Source of the DNA: an uncultured Chloroflexota bacterium
Lineage (GTDB): Bacteria; Chloroflexota; Anaerolineae; Anaerolineales; Anaerolineaceae
Assembly: GCA_902786265.1 (NCBI GenBank)
Contig: CADACE010000007.1
Span: 1 to 64,000, forward strand
Direction: 5' to 3'
DNA length: 64,000 nt
Shown: positions 40,163-50,422 of the stretch, one piece after another
Numbering within the stretch: position 1 is the stretch's first letter
Layout: the number at the start of each line of letters is the position of its first letter
Notes under the pieces: model-generated
What the model saw: the letters and a program-made list of their open reading frames with translations, nothing else
Database searches by the model: none
What the model was told of the DNA's origin: nothing
Program-made: the position numbers and the translations under genes

Positions 40163-41418
40163 CCGGGCTGATGGATAAAATTGAATTCCTGCTGGTCGGT
40201 ACCGCATTCATGATGATCCTGATGGGCTTAGGGGTCACTGTCATCATCCCACGCATTGACTCATGGAATAAACGTTTCTTCACAGTTTTTTTTATGGATC
40301 TCACGCTGTACGGTCTTTTCGGCATAACTGAGCTGCTTGTCAGGGATCGTCCGGGAATGACTGCGTTGCTGAATATATGCTACTATTTTGAATCATTGCT
40401 TGCCTCGATCCTGATCCCTATGCTGACGGTTTATCTGCTTCACTGCTGCGGAGAAGACCCGCGCAGCAGCAGGCTTTTCCGCATTGTAGCTGCATTGTAT
40501 GCTGTATTCTTCATCATGGTGAGTATCAGCCCGTTTACACCTTTGTTTTATTCTTCTGACCCGGAGAATTATCTGATACGCGGTCCACTGTATATACTGA
40601 TGATAGCCTTGATCGATGTGATCCTGATCCACAACCTGTGCGGTTTGATCCGCCGCCGGAACAAATTGTCGAAAAGATACTATTATGCCTTTCTTGTCTG
40701 CTTTCTCCCAATGACAGCTGCGATGTTGATCCATCTTTTTATCAACGTATTCACGTTTTTTGCCATCTGCTTATCCGTCTGCGCGCTTTCGATGTTTACC
40801 CTCATCCTGTCAGATCAGATCCATAATTATATGCATCAGCAGCGGGAGATCGCCCATCAGCGCGCCAGCATCATGGTGCTGCAGATGCGGCCTCATTTTA
40901 TTCACAACACCATGACCAGCATCTATTACCTCTGCGGGCAGGATCCCCAAAAGGCCCGTCAGGTCACGCTGGATTTCAACACTTACCTGCGCAAAAATTT
41001 TAACGCTATCGTCAGCGAGGAACCGGTTTCCTTTTCCGAGGAACTGGAGCACACACAGGCCTATCTTGCTGTGGAACAGGCGCAATTTGAGGATCAGCTT
41101 TTTGTTGATTTCGACATCCCTCATACCTCATTTTGTGTACCGCCGCTGACGCTGCAGCCTATTGTGGAAAATGCCGTCAAGCACGGCATGGATCCGGAGT
41201 CCGATCCGCTGCGTGTCTCTATCCGGACCCGGAAAACGGATTCCGGCAGCGAGATCATTGTAGAGGACAACGGTTCCGGTTTTGATCCTGCCGAAGACAG
41301 CGAGCCGAATCACGCGTTGGCGAACATCAGGCAGCGGCTGGAAATGATGTGCGGCGGAAAATTGGCGGTCATGCCCCGTGAAGGGGGCGGTACCGTGGTA
41401 AAAGTGACGATACCCTGA
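40159..41418 (+). CDS. LytS/YpdA-type membrane histidine kinase
   Basis: 419 residues. About seven membrane helices fill residues 5-220. A His_kinase domain follows with phospho-acceptor His246 in LQMRPHFIHNTMTSIYYLCG, and an HATPase domain with N-box LQPIVENAVKHGMD and G-box VEDNGSGFDP, ending GGTVVKVTIP. It autophosphorylates in response to an unknown membrane or extracellular signal and passes phosphate to the HTH-receiver protein encoded just upstream, with which it overlaps by 4 nt. Confidence 0.88.
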   Translation: MTGLMDKIEFLLVGTAFMMILMGLGVTVIIPRIDSWNKRFFTVFFMDLTLYGLFGITELLVRDRPGMTALLNICYYFESLLASILIPMLTVYLLHCCGEDPRSSRLFRIVAALYAVFFIMVSISPFTPLFYSSDPENYLIRGPLYILMIALIDVILIHNLCGLIRRRNKLSKRYYYAFLVCFLPMTAAMLIHLFINVFTFFAICLSVCALSMFTLILSDQIHNYMHQQREIAHQRASIMVLQMRPHFIHNTMTSIYYLCGQDPQKARQVTLDFNTYLRKNFNAIVSEEPVSFSEELEHTQAYLAVEQAQFEDQLFVDFDIPHTSFCVPPLTLQPIVENAVKHGMDPESDPLRVSIRTRKTDSGSEIIVEDNGSGFDPAEDSEPNHALANIRQRLEMMCGGKLAVMPREGGGTVVKVTIP

Positions 41419-41509
41419 GAACGCGCGGAGATCGACGACAAACGGAAAAAAAAGAGCGGTGCGGAAAAAGAGTCCCGATTCGGTAAGCACCCTGAATCAA
41501 GGAGTATAT

Positions 41510-42586
41510 ATGAATACCATTCACAAATTACGAAAGCTGTTTTTATATGCCGGCCTGGAAAAAGAGGAATATTATCAGCTGATCCCTCACATCCGTGAAG
41601 AAAACCGGATGCTGCTGAAGGTGTTTTCCCGGATCGCAGTCGGGATGTTTTTTCTGCTGCTTATCGTAAGCTTAAATTCCGGCGGCTTTGCCGCGGTGAA
41701 CAGCACGACCTATCTGATCTCCGGACTTGTGATGCTGGTCATTCTGTTTTGTATACGATTTATCGTGCCGAAGCATCCCTCTCTTGTAATGGTGCTCGTC
41801 TATGTCTTTGAGATCATTCTTTATGCATTCAGCATTCGTATTTCGATGCTTCACGCGGATATGCCGGCTGTATCGGCGGTAGCCTTTTTGCTGGTAAGTC
41901 CGCTGCTGTTCTATGACCGGCCTGTGATGCTGTCAGCCCTCATCAGCATTGTTGTGGCTGTTTTTTGTGTGGTCGTTGTCCGGTTCAAACAGCCTGCGAT
42001 AGCGGCGACTGATGTCTGGAATATGATCACATTCGGCATCGTGGCAATTGCCGTGACAATGTTTATCATGAATGTAAAGATCCGTGCGCTTGCGCAATCC
42101 AGGCAGATCGAATATATGAGCCAGACCGATCTGCTGACAGCAGTAAAAAACAGGAACCATTATGAGAACCGGCTTCCCAAATACCCTGACATGTGCGCCT
42201 CAAACCTGATCTGTGTTTACGGTGATGTGAACGGCCTGCATGAGATCAATAACCGGCAGGGACATTTGGCAGGAGACAAAATGCTGCGTGATGCCGCGGC
42301 GGCGATGCAGCAGTATTTTGGCACGGAGCATACCTATCGCATCGGAGGCGACGAGTTTGTGGCTTTCCGGTTGGATGGAAAGCCGGAAGAGGTGTCTGCT
42401 GCGGTCGACCGGATGCAGCAGGAACTGGCTGAAAAAGGCTGGCATGTATCGTTCGGGATGTCCGTGCATGAGATGGCACAAGGCACTCCTGACATGTTTG
42501 AGCTTGTCAAACAGGCTGAATCCAATATGTTCGCTGCCAAACGGGAATTCTATCGTCAGTCCGGACATGACCGGAGAGCCAGATAG
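41510..42586 (+). CDS. Membrane diguanylate cyclase
   Basis: 358 residues. Six membrane helices (about 40-190) and a C-terminal GGDEF domain (about 200-355) with an intact RIGGDEF motif (277-283). QTDLLTAVKNRNHYE is the usual domain start. It should make c-di-GMP. No RxxD inhibitory site is obvious to me. AAGGAG lies 6 nt before the ATG; 91 bp after the kinase, so possibly in the same operon. It lies near a degenerate GGDEF protein on the other strand. Confidence 0.85.
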   Translation: MNTIHKLRKLFLYAGLEKEEYYQLIPHIREENRMLLKVFSRIAVGMFFLLLIVSLNSGGFAAVNSTTYLISGLVMLVILFCIRFIVPKHPSLVMVLVYVFEIILYAFSIRISMLHADMPAVSAVAFLLVSPLLFYDRPVMLSALISIVVAVFCVVVVRFKQPAIAATDVWNMITFGIVAIAVTMFIMNVKIRALAQSRQIEYMSQTDLLTAVKNRNHYENRLPKYPDMCASNLICVYGDVNGLHEINNRQGHLAGDKMLRDAAAAMQQYFGTEHTYRIGGDEFVAFRLDGKPEEVSAAVDRMQQELAEKGWHVSFGMSVHEMAQGTPDMFELVKQAESNMFAAKREFYRQSGHDRRAR

Positions 42587-42808
42587 AACGTTCGGAACCG
42601 TCCGGCCGCAGAAAATTCATTTATCTGATCACAGAGCGTTTCAGCAAACCGGAAAACTGAACAGCAGCATGTCTGTCTGTTTGAAATTTCGTATACCGGG
42701 TGAAATGGAACGGATTTTGCATGCCAAAGTACTTAACGATCCGGTTTATTTGGTATATATTGATATGTGCTGACCGGAATGATCCGCCGGTGAAGAGGGA
42801 GCGTCAAA

Positions 42809-45199
42809 ATGAAAAATACTTTTTTATCTGTCTTGTCTTTAATAATTTCGAGCATCATTATTTTATTTTTTCATAAGGCAGCTTCGGCGGATATTTTTAA
42901 GGTCTATTCGATCGATGTTGGAAAAGGCGACTGCATTTTGATCCGGACCGGAACGGAGGATGCCCCGGTCAATGTCCTGATCGACACCGGCTACAAAGAA
43001 AACGCGAAAGAAACACTGAACTACCTGAAGGAGCATAATGTCCAAAAGCTTGACGCGATGATCATTTCCCACTTTCACAAGGACCACGTCGGCGGGGCAG
43101 CGAAGATACTCAAGGAAATTCCTGTCGGCATTGTTTATATGCCCGATTATGTGAGCACAAAAAAGGACTATGAAAACATGATGGAAGTCCTTTCAGAAAG
43201 CGGCGGCGCGATCCCGTACGAACGGCTGACAGAAAACAAGACCATCAAATTCGGAGATGCTGAATTCTGTCTTTATCCCAGCACAATAGCATTTGACGGC
43301 AGCAATGACAATGATGTCTCCATGGCCGCAAGTCTGGAATATAAAGGCCATACAGCTTTTTTTGCCGGTGATCTTGAGGAAAACGGAATCAAACAATTGC
43401 TGGAAAATAATGTTATTCCCGAAAACTTTTATGACATTCTGAAGCTGCCGCATCATGGCTCTGATGAGGGAGAAAAAACGCTTGACCTGCTGAAGCTCCT
43501 GAAAAATGGCGGGATCGCTGTGATCACCGATGGCCAGGTCCGGCGGGCTCACGGCACTCTGATCGATACATTGGAAAAGGATGGTTTCGAAGCTTACTGC
43601 AGTGCTGACGACGGAACAGTCATCATCACAGCAGCCGGGGATGGATACACAGTCGAAAAATCGAAGAATCCGGATTACAACACCGAGGGCGGCTGGAAAT
43701 ATCTTGTGTCGGAGGGTTCGGCTGTTATTATGGGATATACCGGAGATGCCACGGAGATCGCCATTCCGTCTGAGCTTGGCGGATATCCGGTGAGATCTGT
43801 CGGTGATTCCGCGTTCTACAATCATTCAAATCTGAAGAATGTCACATTCCCGGAGGGGATCGAATCCATAGGCGATTCCGCTTTTTCCTGGTGTACCTCA
43901 CTTAAGGATGTCACGATCCCGGATGGCGTCACGACCATCGGTGATGCAGCCTTTTCCTGGTGTAAAGATTTCAAGAATCTCACCATCCCCGACAGTGTGA
44001 CGTCTATCGGAAAATCCGGTTTCGAACGCTGTACAAAACTGACGACCGTGAAGCTCTCAACCGGACTGACCGAGATCGCCCCTTCGCTTTTTGAACACTG
44101 TAAAAAGCTTGAAAGCGTTGAGATCCCTGACGGGGTAAAGACGATCGGGGAGGATGCGTTTAAACGCTGTGAAAGCCTCACAGCCATTATCATCCCGGAA
44201 AGTGTGACCCTGATCGATGAAGGAGCATTCAAACGCTGTGAAAGCCTTGAAAATATTGATATTCCGGAAGGAGTTGAGACTATCGGGGATTCCGCGTTTG
44301 AAAGATGTATTGCTCTTAAGACCGTGAAGATCCCGGACAGTGTCACATCCCTCGGAAAAGAGGCGTTTACAGGCTGCGTACAGCTTGAAAGCGCCGAGAT
44401 CGGCAAGGGCGTGAAAACCATCAAAAAATCCACCTTTTCCGGGTGCACGGGTTTGAAAAGCGTGTACATTCCGGATTCGGTAAATTCCATCAAGGCGAAT
44501 GCTTTCCTGAATTGCACAAGCCTGAAGGATATTTATTACGGCGGAACTGTCAGCGAATGGAAAGCTGTCATGACTGAAGAGGACTGGATCAAAAACACAC
44601 CGGAAGACCTTGAGGTCCATTGTGCTCCTGATCCCGGACCTGAACCGGACCCGTATCCCGGGATCCGATTCTTCGATATGCCGGAATTGCCGGGTACCGG
44701 TTTTTCTGCCAAAAATCCGATGCCTCTCAGCATTCTTCCGGATGACCTGCGGTATTCACCTTCCGGTCTTATGCTGCAGATCCCGTCATTGGATGTATCG
44801 GAAAAGATCGTTACCGTCCCGTTCCGGAACGGTGAATACCCTGTGGAGTGGCTCGGGAATAATATCGGCCTGCCGGAAGAATTTGCCATGCCGGGGTTTG
44901 GGACGAGTGTCCTTATCGCCCATAATCATCTGAACACAGCCGAAGCCGGTCCGTTTGCCCTGCTTGGGATGCTGACGGAAAATTCACAGATATTTGTCGC
45001 CGGCAGAAATAATGATCTGCTGATGTTTTCTGTATTTGCCAATGAGAAAATTGCAGCGGATGATGTGGCGGAAGCCGAAAGACTGTCGTCTGTCTGCGAA
45101 AATTCCCTGATCCTGATCACCTGTGAGGATGAACGGCCGGAAGGCGGTTACGCTTCCCGCCGGATCGTCGCCGCGAAACCGGTTCTTCCCCGGGAATAA
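42809..45199 (+). CDS. Secreted metallo-beta-lactamase / BspA leucine-rich repeat / sortase fusion
   Basis: 796 residues. Signal peptide or anchor at 1-27. Metallo-beta-lactamase domain (about 28-285), ComEC-like: DTGYKENAKETL, ISHFHKDHVGG (HxHxDH), AGDLEENG and LKLPHHGSDEGE. About eleven BspA-type leucine-rich repeats (300-590) of the form SVTSIGKSGFERCTKLTTVK. After a Pro-rich linker (DPGPEPDPYPG) a sortase-like domain (about 650-796): catalytic His705 in VLIAHNHLN, Cys772 in LILITCEDE, Arg784/785 in ASRRIVAAKP. The domain order is clear; I know of no described protein with all three. It may process or attach surface material. GGGAG precedes the ATG. Confidence 0.8.
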   Translation: MKNTFLSVLSLIISSIIILFFHKAASADIFKVYSIDVGKGDCILIRTGTEDAPVNVLIDTGYKENAKETLNYLKEHNVQKLDAMIISHFHKDHVGGAAKILKEIPVGIVYMPDYVSTKKDYENMMEVLSESGGAIPYERLTENKTIKFGDAEFCLYPSTIAFDGSNDNDVSMAASLEYKGHTAFFAGDLEENGIKQLLENNVIPENFYDILKLPHHGSDEGEKTLDLLKLLKNGGIAVITDGQVRRAHGTLIDTLEKDGFEAYCSADDGTVIITAAGDGYTVEKSKNPDYNTEGGWKYLVSEGSAVIMGYTGDATEIAIPSELGGYPVRSVGDSAFYNHSNLKNVTFPEGIESIGDSAFSWCTSLKDVTIPDGVTTIGDAAFSWCKDFKNLTIPDSVTSIGKSGFERCTKLTTVKLSTGLTEIAPSLFEHCKKLESVEIPDGVKTIGEDAFKRCESLTAIIIPESVTLIDEGAFKRCESLENIDIPEGVETIGDSAFERCIALKTVKIPDSVTSLGKEAFTGCVQLESAEIGKGVKTIKKSTFSGCTGLKSVYIPDSVNSIKANAFLNCTSLKDIYYGGTVSEWKAVMTEEDWIKNTPEDLEVHCAPDPGPEPDPYPGIRFFDMPELPGTGFSAKNPMPLSILPDDLRYSPSGLMLQIPSLDVSEKIVTVPFRNGEYPVEWLGNNIGLPEEFAMPGFGTSVLIAHNHLNTAEAGPFALLGMLTENSQIFVAGRNNDLLMFSVFANEKIAADDVAEAERLSSVCENSLILITCEDERPEGGYASRRIVAAKPVLPRE

Positions 45200-45279
45200 T
45201 AATGAAAAGGATCCGGAAGCCGGGATCCGGCAAAGCCGAATTATAATACAAATTTGTAAACCCGGATTCGGGATCAAAA

Positions 45280-45303
45280 ATGTCCATCATTCACAAACGA
45301 TGA
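45280..45303 (+). CDS. Candidate argH upstream ORF 1 (MSIIHKR)
   Basis: Seven codons, ATG at 45280, last sense codon CGA (Arg) directly before TGA. A TATAAT lies at 45242-45247. Its stop overlaps the start of the next small ORF (ATGA). The ribosome-binding site is weak (GGGA, 8 nt upstream). Confidence 0.35.
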   Translation: MSIIHKR

Positions 45304-45380
45304 ATGTCAGGATCACAGGAGAAAACGGAGCCTTGTCAGGTTCCCGGAATTCTCCGCAATTTATGAAAATTGAGGAGTGA
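45300..45380 (+). CDS. Candidate argH upstream ORF 2 (26 codons)
   Basis: Starts in the ATGA overlap with ORF 1 and encodes MNVRITGENGALSGSRNSPQ plus FMKIEE. Its stop overlaps the GAGGAG that serves argH, so translation through it would affect argH initiation. CAATTT and AAATTG (about 45359-45374) form a hairpin just before that site. Role inferred only. Confidence 0.35.
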   Translation: MNVRITGENGALSGSRNSPQFMKIEE

Positions 45381-45389
45381 ATCGAAACC

Positions 45390-46775
<1,386 letters not shown>

Positions 46776-46808
46776 GCACAAATTCAGATATTGACAAGTT
46801 TATTAACT

Positions 46809-46853
46809 CCGGCCAAAATGCAATCAAATCGCATTTTGGCCGGATATTTTTTA
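46809..46853 (+). terminator. Rho-independent terminator of argH
   Basis: CCGGCCAAAATGC (46809-46821) pairs exactly with GCATTTTGGCCGG (46831-46843), followed by ATATTTTTTA. Confidence 0.92.
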
Positions 46854-47055
46854 TTGAAAAATTATCGAAAATCAGTTACTTCATCCTGAATACAAAATCA
46901 CACGCTCCTGTATAAAATATGATCAGGGTAAAGATGAAAAAGACAGCACCCCCGCCTTTTTGGGAGAAATATGCCCGGCCGGCAGGATCCCTGAACAAAT
47001 ACGGATCCAGACCATGTTTACAAATCAGCAAACGATGTGAAACCGGATATCAATA

Positions 47056-47104
47056 AAGGGACGGTTTTCATCGGTTCTTTGCCGACCCCGTGAAAATCGT
47101 CCCC
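47056..47104 (-). terminator. Probable terminator of the OYE-family reductase gene
   Basis: Between argH and the reductase (46860-47130) the only structure is GGGACGGTTTTCA (47058-47070) pairing with TGAAAATCGTCCC (47091-47103, one GU). On the minus strand the stem is followed by TTTATTG. No gene is seen in this gap. Confidence 0.5.
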
Positions 47105-47131
47105 CTTTTCTTAAATCAGATTGCTATAAAA

Positions 47132-49108
47132 TCAGATACTGTTGGCAGCCTCGTAGGCATCCCAGATGGCTTTCAGGATCGTGCCGGCGCCGGTGGCGTC
47201 ACCGACTTCATAAATCGGGACGTTCAGTTCCTTCCATTCCTCTTTCAAATTCGGAGTGGGGCGGAACCCGAGCGCGGAGACCACGGTATCGGCGGCAAAC
47301 AGTTCTTTTGAACCGTCAGCCTTTTCGACAAGGGCTCCTTCGTCTGTTACTTCCGCGAGTTTCGTTGAGGTAAACACCCTGACACCTTTGTTTTCAAACA
47401 GGTCGGTGATCATCTGCTTGTTCGGGTAGGGAGCTCCGGCGCCGCCGGCGGCCATGATGTCATCCAGAGCCTCAACAACGGTCACATCCTTGCCGTGATT
47501 GGCTTCATCCAGTGCGATTTCACAGCCGACCAGACCGCCGCCGACAATGACGACCTTCTGTCCGAGCTTTTCGGGATGATCAATGGCATCCAGTGAAGGC
47601 ACAGCCTTTTCAAGTCCCGGGATATTGGGAGCGGCGACACTTGTACCGGTAGCCAGGATGATCGCATCCGGTTCCTGCTTGCGGATACAATTAATGCACG
47701 GTTCATGCTCTAATTTGATATCCACGCCGAGGTCTTTGAGCTCATTTTGATACCAGATGTTCAGTTTTTTGATCTCGCTCTTGAAGCTGTGGGCTCCGGC
47801 TTCCACGATATGCCCGCCTAAATGATCGGACTTTTCAAACAGGGTGACCTTGTAGCCGCGCAGCGCGGAAGTGCGGGCTGCTTCCATACCGGCGACACCG
47901 CCGCCGACAACAACCACTTTCTTCACGCCGTCGCCGGGCTTCAGCCCCATGACCAGTTCTCGGGCTGCCTGCGGATTGACTGCGCAGGAGACCGGTTCGC
48001 CGGTTTCCACACATCTGCGGAAACAGCCCATGTTGCATCCGATGCAGGGCCGGATCTTTTCCGCTTCATCGGCGAACAGTTTGTTCGGATAATCCGGATC
48101 TGCCAGGGAGGCTCTGCCCAGACCGACCGCGTCGATATCGCCTTTGGCGACCGCTTCTGCCGCAAGATCATAGTTCTGCATCCGTCCGCCGGCCAGTATC
48201 GGAATACTGACCGCTTTCTTTGCGGCGGCAGCCAGCGGGATCATGAACCCCTGCGGGTTGTACATCGGCGGGCAGGCATAGTAGAAGGAATCATAGGTTC
48301 CCGTATCGACATCCAGAAAATCATAGCCGTACTGTTCCAGCAGTTTGCTGATCTCGATGCCCTCTTCCAGCGTCCGGCCGACTTCTTCTTCACCGGTCAG
48401 GGTGGCTTTGTCATAATCCTTGATGTAGGTCTTCAGTCCGAGACGCATACCGACGGGGAAGTCCCGTCCGCATTTTTCATGGATCCCCTCAACGATTTCC
48501 TTTGCGCAGCGCAGCCGGTTCTCCAACGAACCGCCGTATTCATCCGTGCGCCGGTTGTAAAATGCCATCGCCATCTGGTCCAGCAGGTATCCCCAGTGCA
48601 TCGCGTGAATCTCCACACCGTCATAACCGCAATCCTTCGCGACGACCGCGCCTTCGATGAGGTCGGAAATTTTCTGGCGGATCTGTTCGATCGTCATCTC
48701 CGGAGAAACAACGCCGGGATTGCGCCAGACCGGGTTTTCGGAAGGTCCCGGCAGTCCCGGATAATTTCTTCCCAGACCCATGGTGATCTGGCAGAAAATT
48801 TTTGTGCCATGAGCATGGACACGATCCACCAGGATCTTTGCCCGTTCCCGCCAGTGTTCGTTGGTCGTGATCACCGGACCTAACGCAGAATAGGGATCCA
48901 CATGATAGTCTGTGCCTGCGGCGCCGGGGATGATCAGCCCAAAGCCGCCTTTCGCTCTCAGCTCGAAATAATTGATCAGGTTATCGGAAAACCCGCCCTG
49001 TTCATCATAAGCCAACCCGCCCATTGTCATCGGTATCACGGCAAAGCGGTTTTTGATCTCAACATTCCTTATTTTGTAAGGCCGGTTCAACACATCATAT
49101 TTGCTCAT
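47132..49108 (-). CDS. OYE-family NADH:flavin oxidoreductase / 2,4-dienoyl-CoA reductase-like
   Basis: 658 residues. N-terminal FMN TIM barrel (1-350: RFAVIPMTMGGLAYDEQGGF, GYDGVEIHAMHWGYLLDQ, YGGSLENR). [4Fe-4S] site CIGCNMGCFRRCVETGEPVSC (about 356-376). FAD/NAD(P) module follows (VVVVGGGVAGMEAARTSALR and KVVIVGGGLVGCEIALDEAN), ending YEVGDATGAGTILKAIW. Enzymes of this FadH/BaiCD/TMADH group reduce activated double bonds or oxidise amines; which applies here is open. AAGGAG sets the start at 49108. Single-gene unit, divergent from an AraC regulator that may control it. Confidence 0.88.
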   Translation of the reverse strand: MSKYDVLNRPYKIRNVEIKNRFAVIPMTMGGLAYDEQGGFSDNLINYFELRAKGGFGLIIPGAAGTDYHVDPYSALGPVITTNEHWRERAKILVDRVHAHGTKIFCQITMGLGRNYPGLPGPSENPVWRNPGVVSPEMTIEQIRQKISDLIEGAVVAKDCGYDGVEIHAMHWGYLLDQMAMAFYNRRTDEYGGSLENRLRCAKEIVEGIHEKCGRDFPVGMRLGLKTYIKDYDKATLTGEEEVGRTLEEGIEISKLLEQYGYDFLDVDTGTYDSFYYACPPMYNPQGFMIPLAAAAKKAVSIPILAGGRMQNYDLAAEAVAKGDIDAVGLGRASLADPDYPNKLFADEAEKIRPCIGCNMGCFRRCVETGEPVSCAVNPQAARELVMGLKPGDGVKKVVVVGGGVAGMEAARTSALRGYKVTLFEKSDHLGGHIVEAGAHSFKSEIKKLNIWYQNELKDLGVDIKLEHEPCINCIRKQEPDAIILATGTSVAAPNIPGLEKAVPSLDAIDHPEKLGQKVVIVGGGLVGCEIALDEANHGKDVTVVEALDDIMAAGGAGAPYPNKQMITDLFENKGVRVFTSTKLAEVTDEGALVEKADGSKELFAADTVVSALGFRPTPNLKEEWKELNVPIYEVGDATGAGTILKAIWDAYEAANSI

Positions 49109-49423
49109 AAGCGGACTCCTTTGTGTTTTTGCGTTTTGGTTCAGTATCAAACGGAAGCTTTCTTTGCTTCCTCAAATAATATTATAATATGTTTTAAATC
49201 GATATTTTCCCTGTCTTGAATGAAATCCCGGCTGCTGAACAGCGGGAAAGCAATCATCTGTCAGCGGTACATGATCGTCTGTCCGTTCAATGGAAGGATG
49301 CCCTGTAATCAGAGGAGAAGTGATGCTCTGTAAGGGATATTCGGACAAAACCGTGCAGAAAATGACAGGACTTTTTCTTTGATGTGATATAGAATCAAAA
49401 CATCGGAGAAAAGGAGGCATCAG
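49109..49423. promoter_or_regulatory. Divergent promoter region between reductase and AraC regulator
   Basis: 315 bp with no gene. AATATTATAATATG near 49180 is a near-palindromic AT box that can serve as -10 on either strand. The rest shows nothing I can name. Confidence 0.35.
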
Positions 49424-50317
49424 ATGGAATGGCTGAGCTGTATACGGAAAGCAATTCAATATATGGAAGAGCATCTGGCGGAGGACATCAGTGTACAGGA
49501 TGTCGCCGATCAGGTTTATCTTTCACCGCTGTTTCTTCACCGGGGATTCTCCCTCCTGACCGGATACGGGATCGGGGAATACCTGCGGAACCGGAGACTC
49601 TGCCAGGCGGGGCTTGATCTGCTGAATACGCAGGATAAGGTGATCGATATCGCTTTCCGCTATGCCTATGATACGCCGGAGAGTTTTACGAAGGCTTTTA
49701 CCCGTTTCCACGGGGCGACGCCCTCTCAGGTACGGTCCGGGCAGGCTGTTCTGAGACCTTTTCTCCCGCTGAAAATCAATATCACAATTCAGGGAGGTAA
49801 TCAAATGGATTACAAAATTACAAAGATGTTTCCGTTCAAGGTGATCGGGTTCCAGAAAGAATTTTCATATGACAGCGCGTACAGCGAGATCCCGAAGTAC
49901 TGGGATGAGATTTGCGAAAAGTACGCGAACAATATTTATGCCGGCAACCCGCCTGCCAACGCTTATGAAAAGGCGATCATGGATAACTGCATCGGTGAAT
50001 ACGGCGTATGTATCGATGATTTGGATGGCGGGAAGTTCCGCTACCTGATCGCGGGAAAATACACCGGCGGGGAAGTGCCGGAGGGCATGGTCTTATATGA
50101 GTTCCCGATGGGTGACTGGGCTGTTTTCGACTGCGTCGGTCCGATGCCGGAGTCGCTGCAGAGCGTGAATACCCGGATCTTCAATGAGTGGCTGCCCGGG
50201 AACCCGGATTATGAGATCGCCGGGAATGCCAACATTGAATGGTATGACTGCGTCAACGGTGAAAAGACGGATCCGGACTATCACAGTGCCATCTGGATCC
50301 CGGTAAAGAAAAAGTAA
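49424..50317 (+). CDS. AraC-family regulator with GyrI-like effector-binding domain
   Basis: 297 residues. MarA/SoxS-like double helix-turn-helix at 1-108 (MEWLSCIRKAIQYMEEHLAE, ISVQDVADQVYLSPLFLHRG, VIDIAFRYAYDTPESFTKAF). A GyrI-like (AraC_E_bind) domain follows from about 127 to 297 (MDYKITKMFPFKVIGFQKEF, DWAVFDCVGPMPESLQSVNT, IWIPVKKK). Such Rob/BmrR-like regulators bind hydrophobic drugs or metabolites and activate detoxification genes. AAAGGAGG precedes the ATG. Confidence 0.9.
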   Translation: MEWLSCIRKAIQYMEEHLAEDISVQDVADQVYLSPLFLHRGFSLLTGYGIGEYLRNRRLCQAGLDLLNTQDKVIDIAFRYAYDTPESFTKAFTRFHGATPSQVRSGQAVLRPFLPLKINITIQGGNQMDYKITKMFPFKVIGFQKEFSYDSAYSEIPKYWDEICEKYANNIYAGNPPANAYEKAIMDNCIGEYGVCIDDLDGGKFRYLIAGKYTGGEVPEGMVLYEFPMGDWAVFDCVGPMPESLQSVNTRIFNEWLPGNPDYEIAGNANIEWYDCVNGEKTDPDYHSAIWIPVKKK

Positions 50318-50353
50318 GAGGTATCTGTTCAGTACCGGGCGGCGCATCATGAG

Positions 50354-50417
50354 GTCAGTCTTGCTGTGCCAGCTGCGCGGCAGCATCAAGGCTGACCTCA
50401 TGTGCTTCGTTCCGGAT
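50354..50417. repeat. Family B palindromic repeat, copy 4
   Basis: The most complete copy. TGAGGTCAG (50350-50358) pairs with CTGACCTCA, and CTTGCTGTGCC nearly pairs with GGCAGCATCAAG, giving a long hairpin with an AGCTGCGC apex, then TGTGCTTCGTTCCGGAT. It lies between convergent gene ends, as copy 3 does. Confidence 0.75.
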
Positions 50418-50422
50418 CTTAT

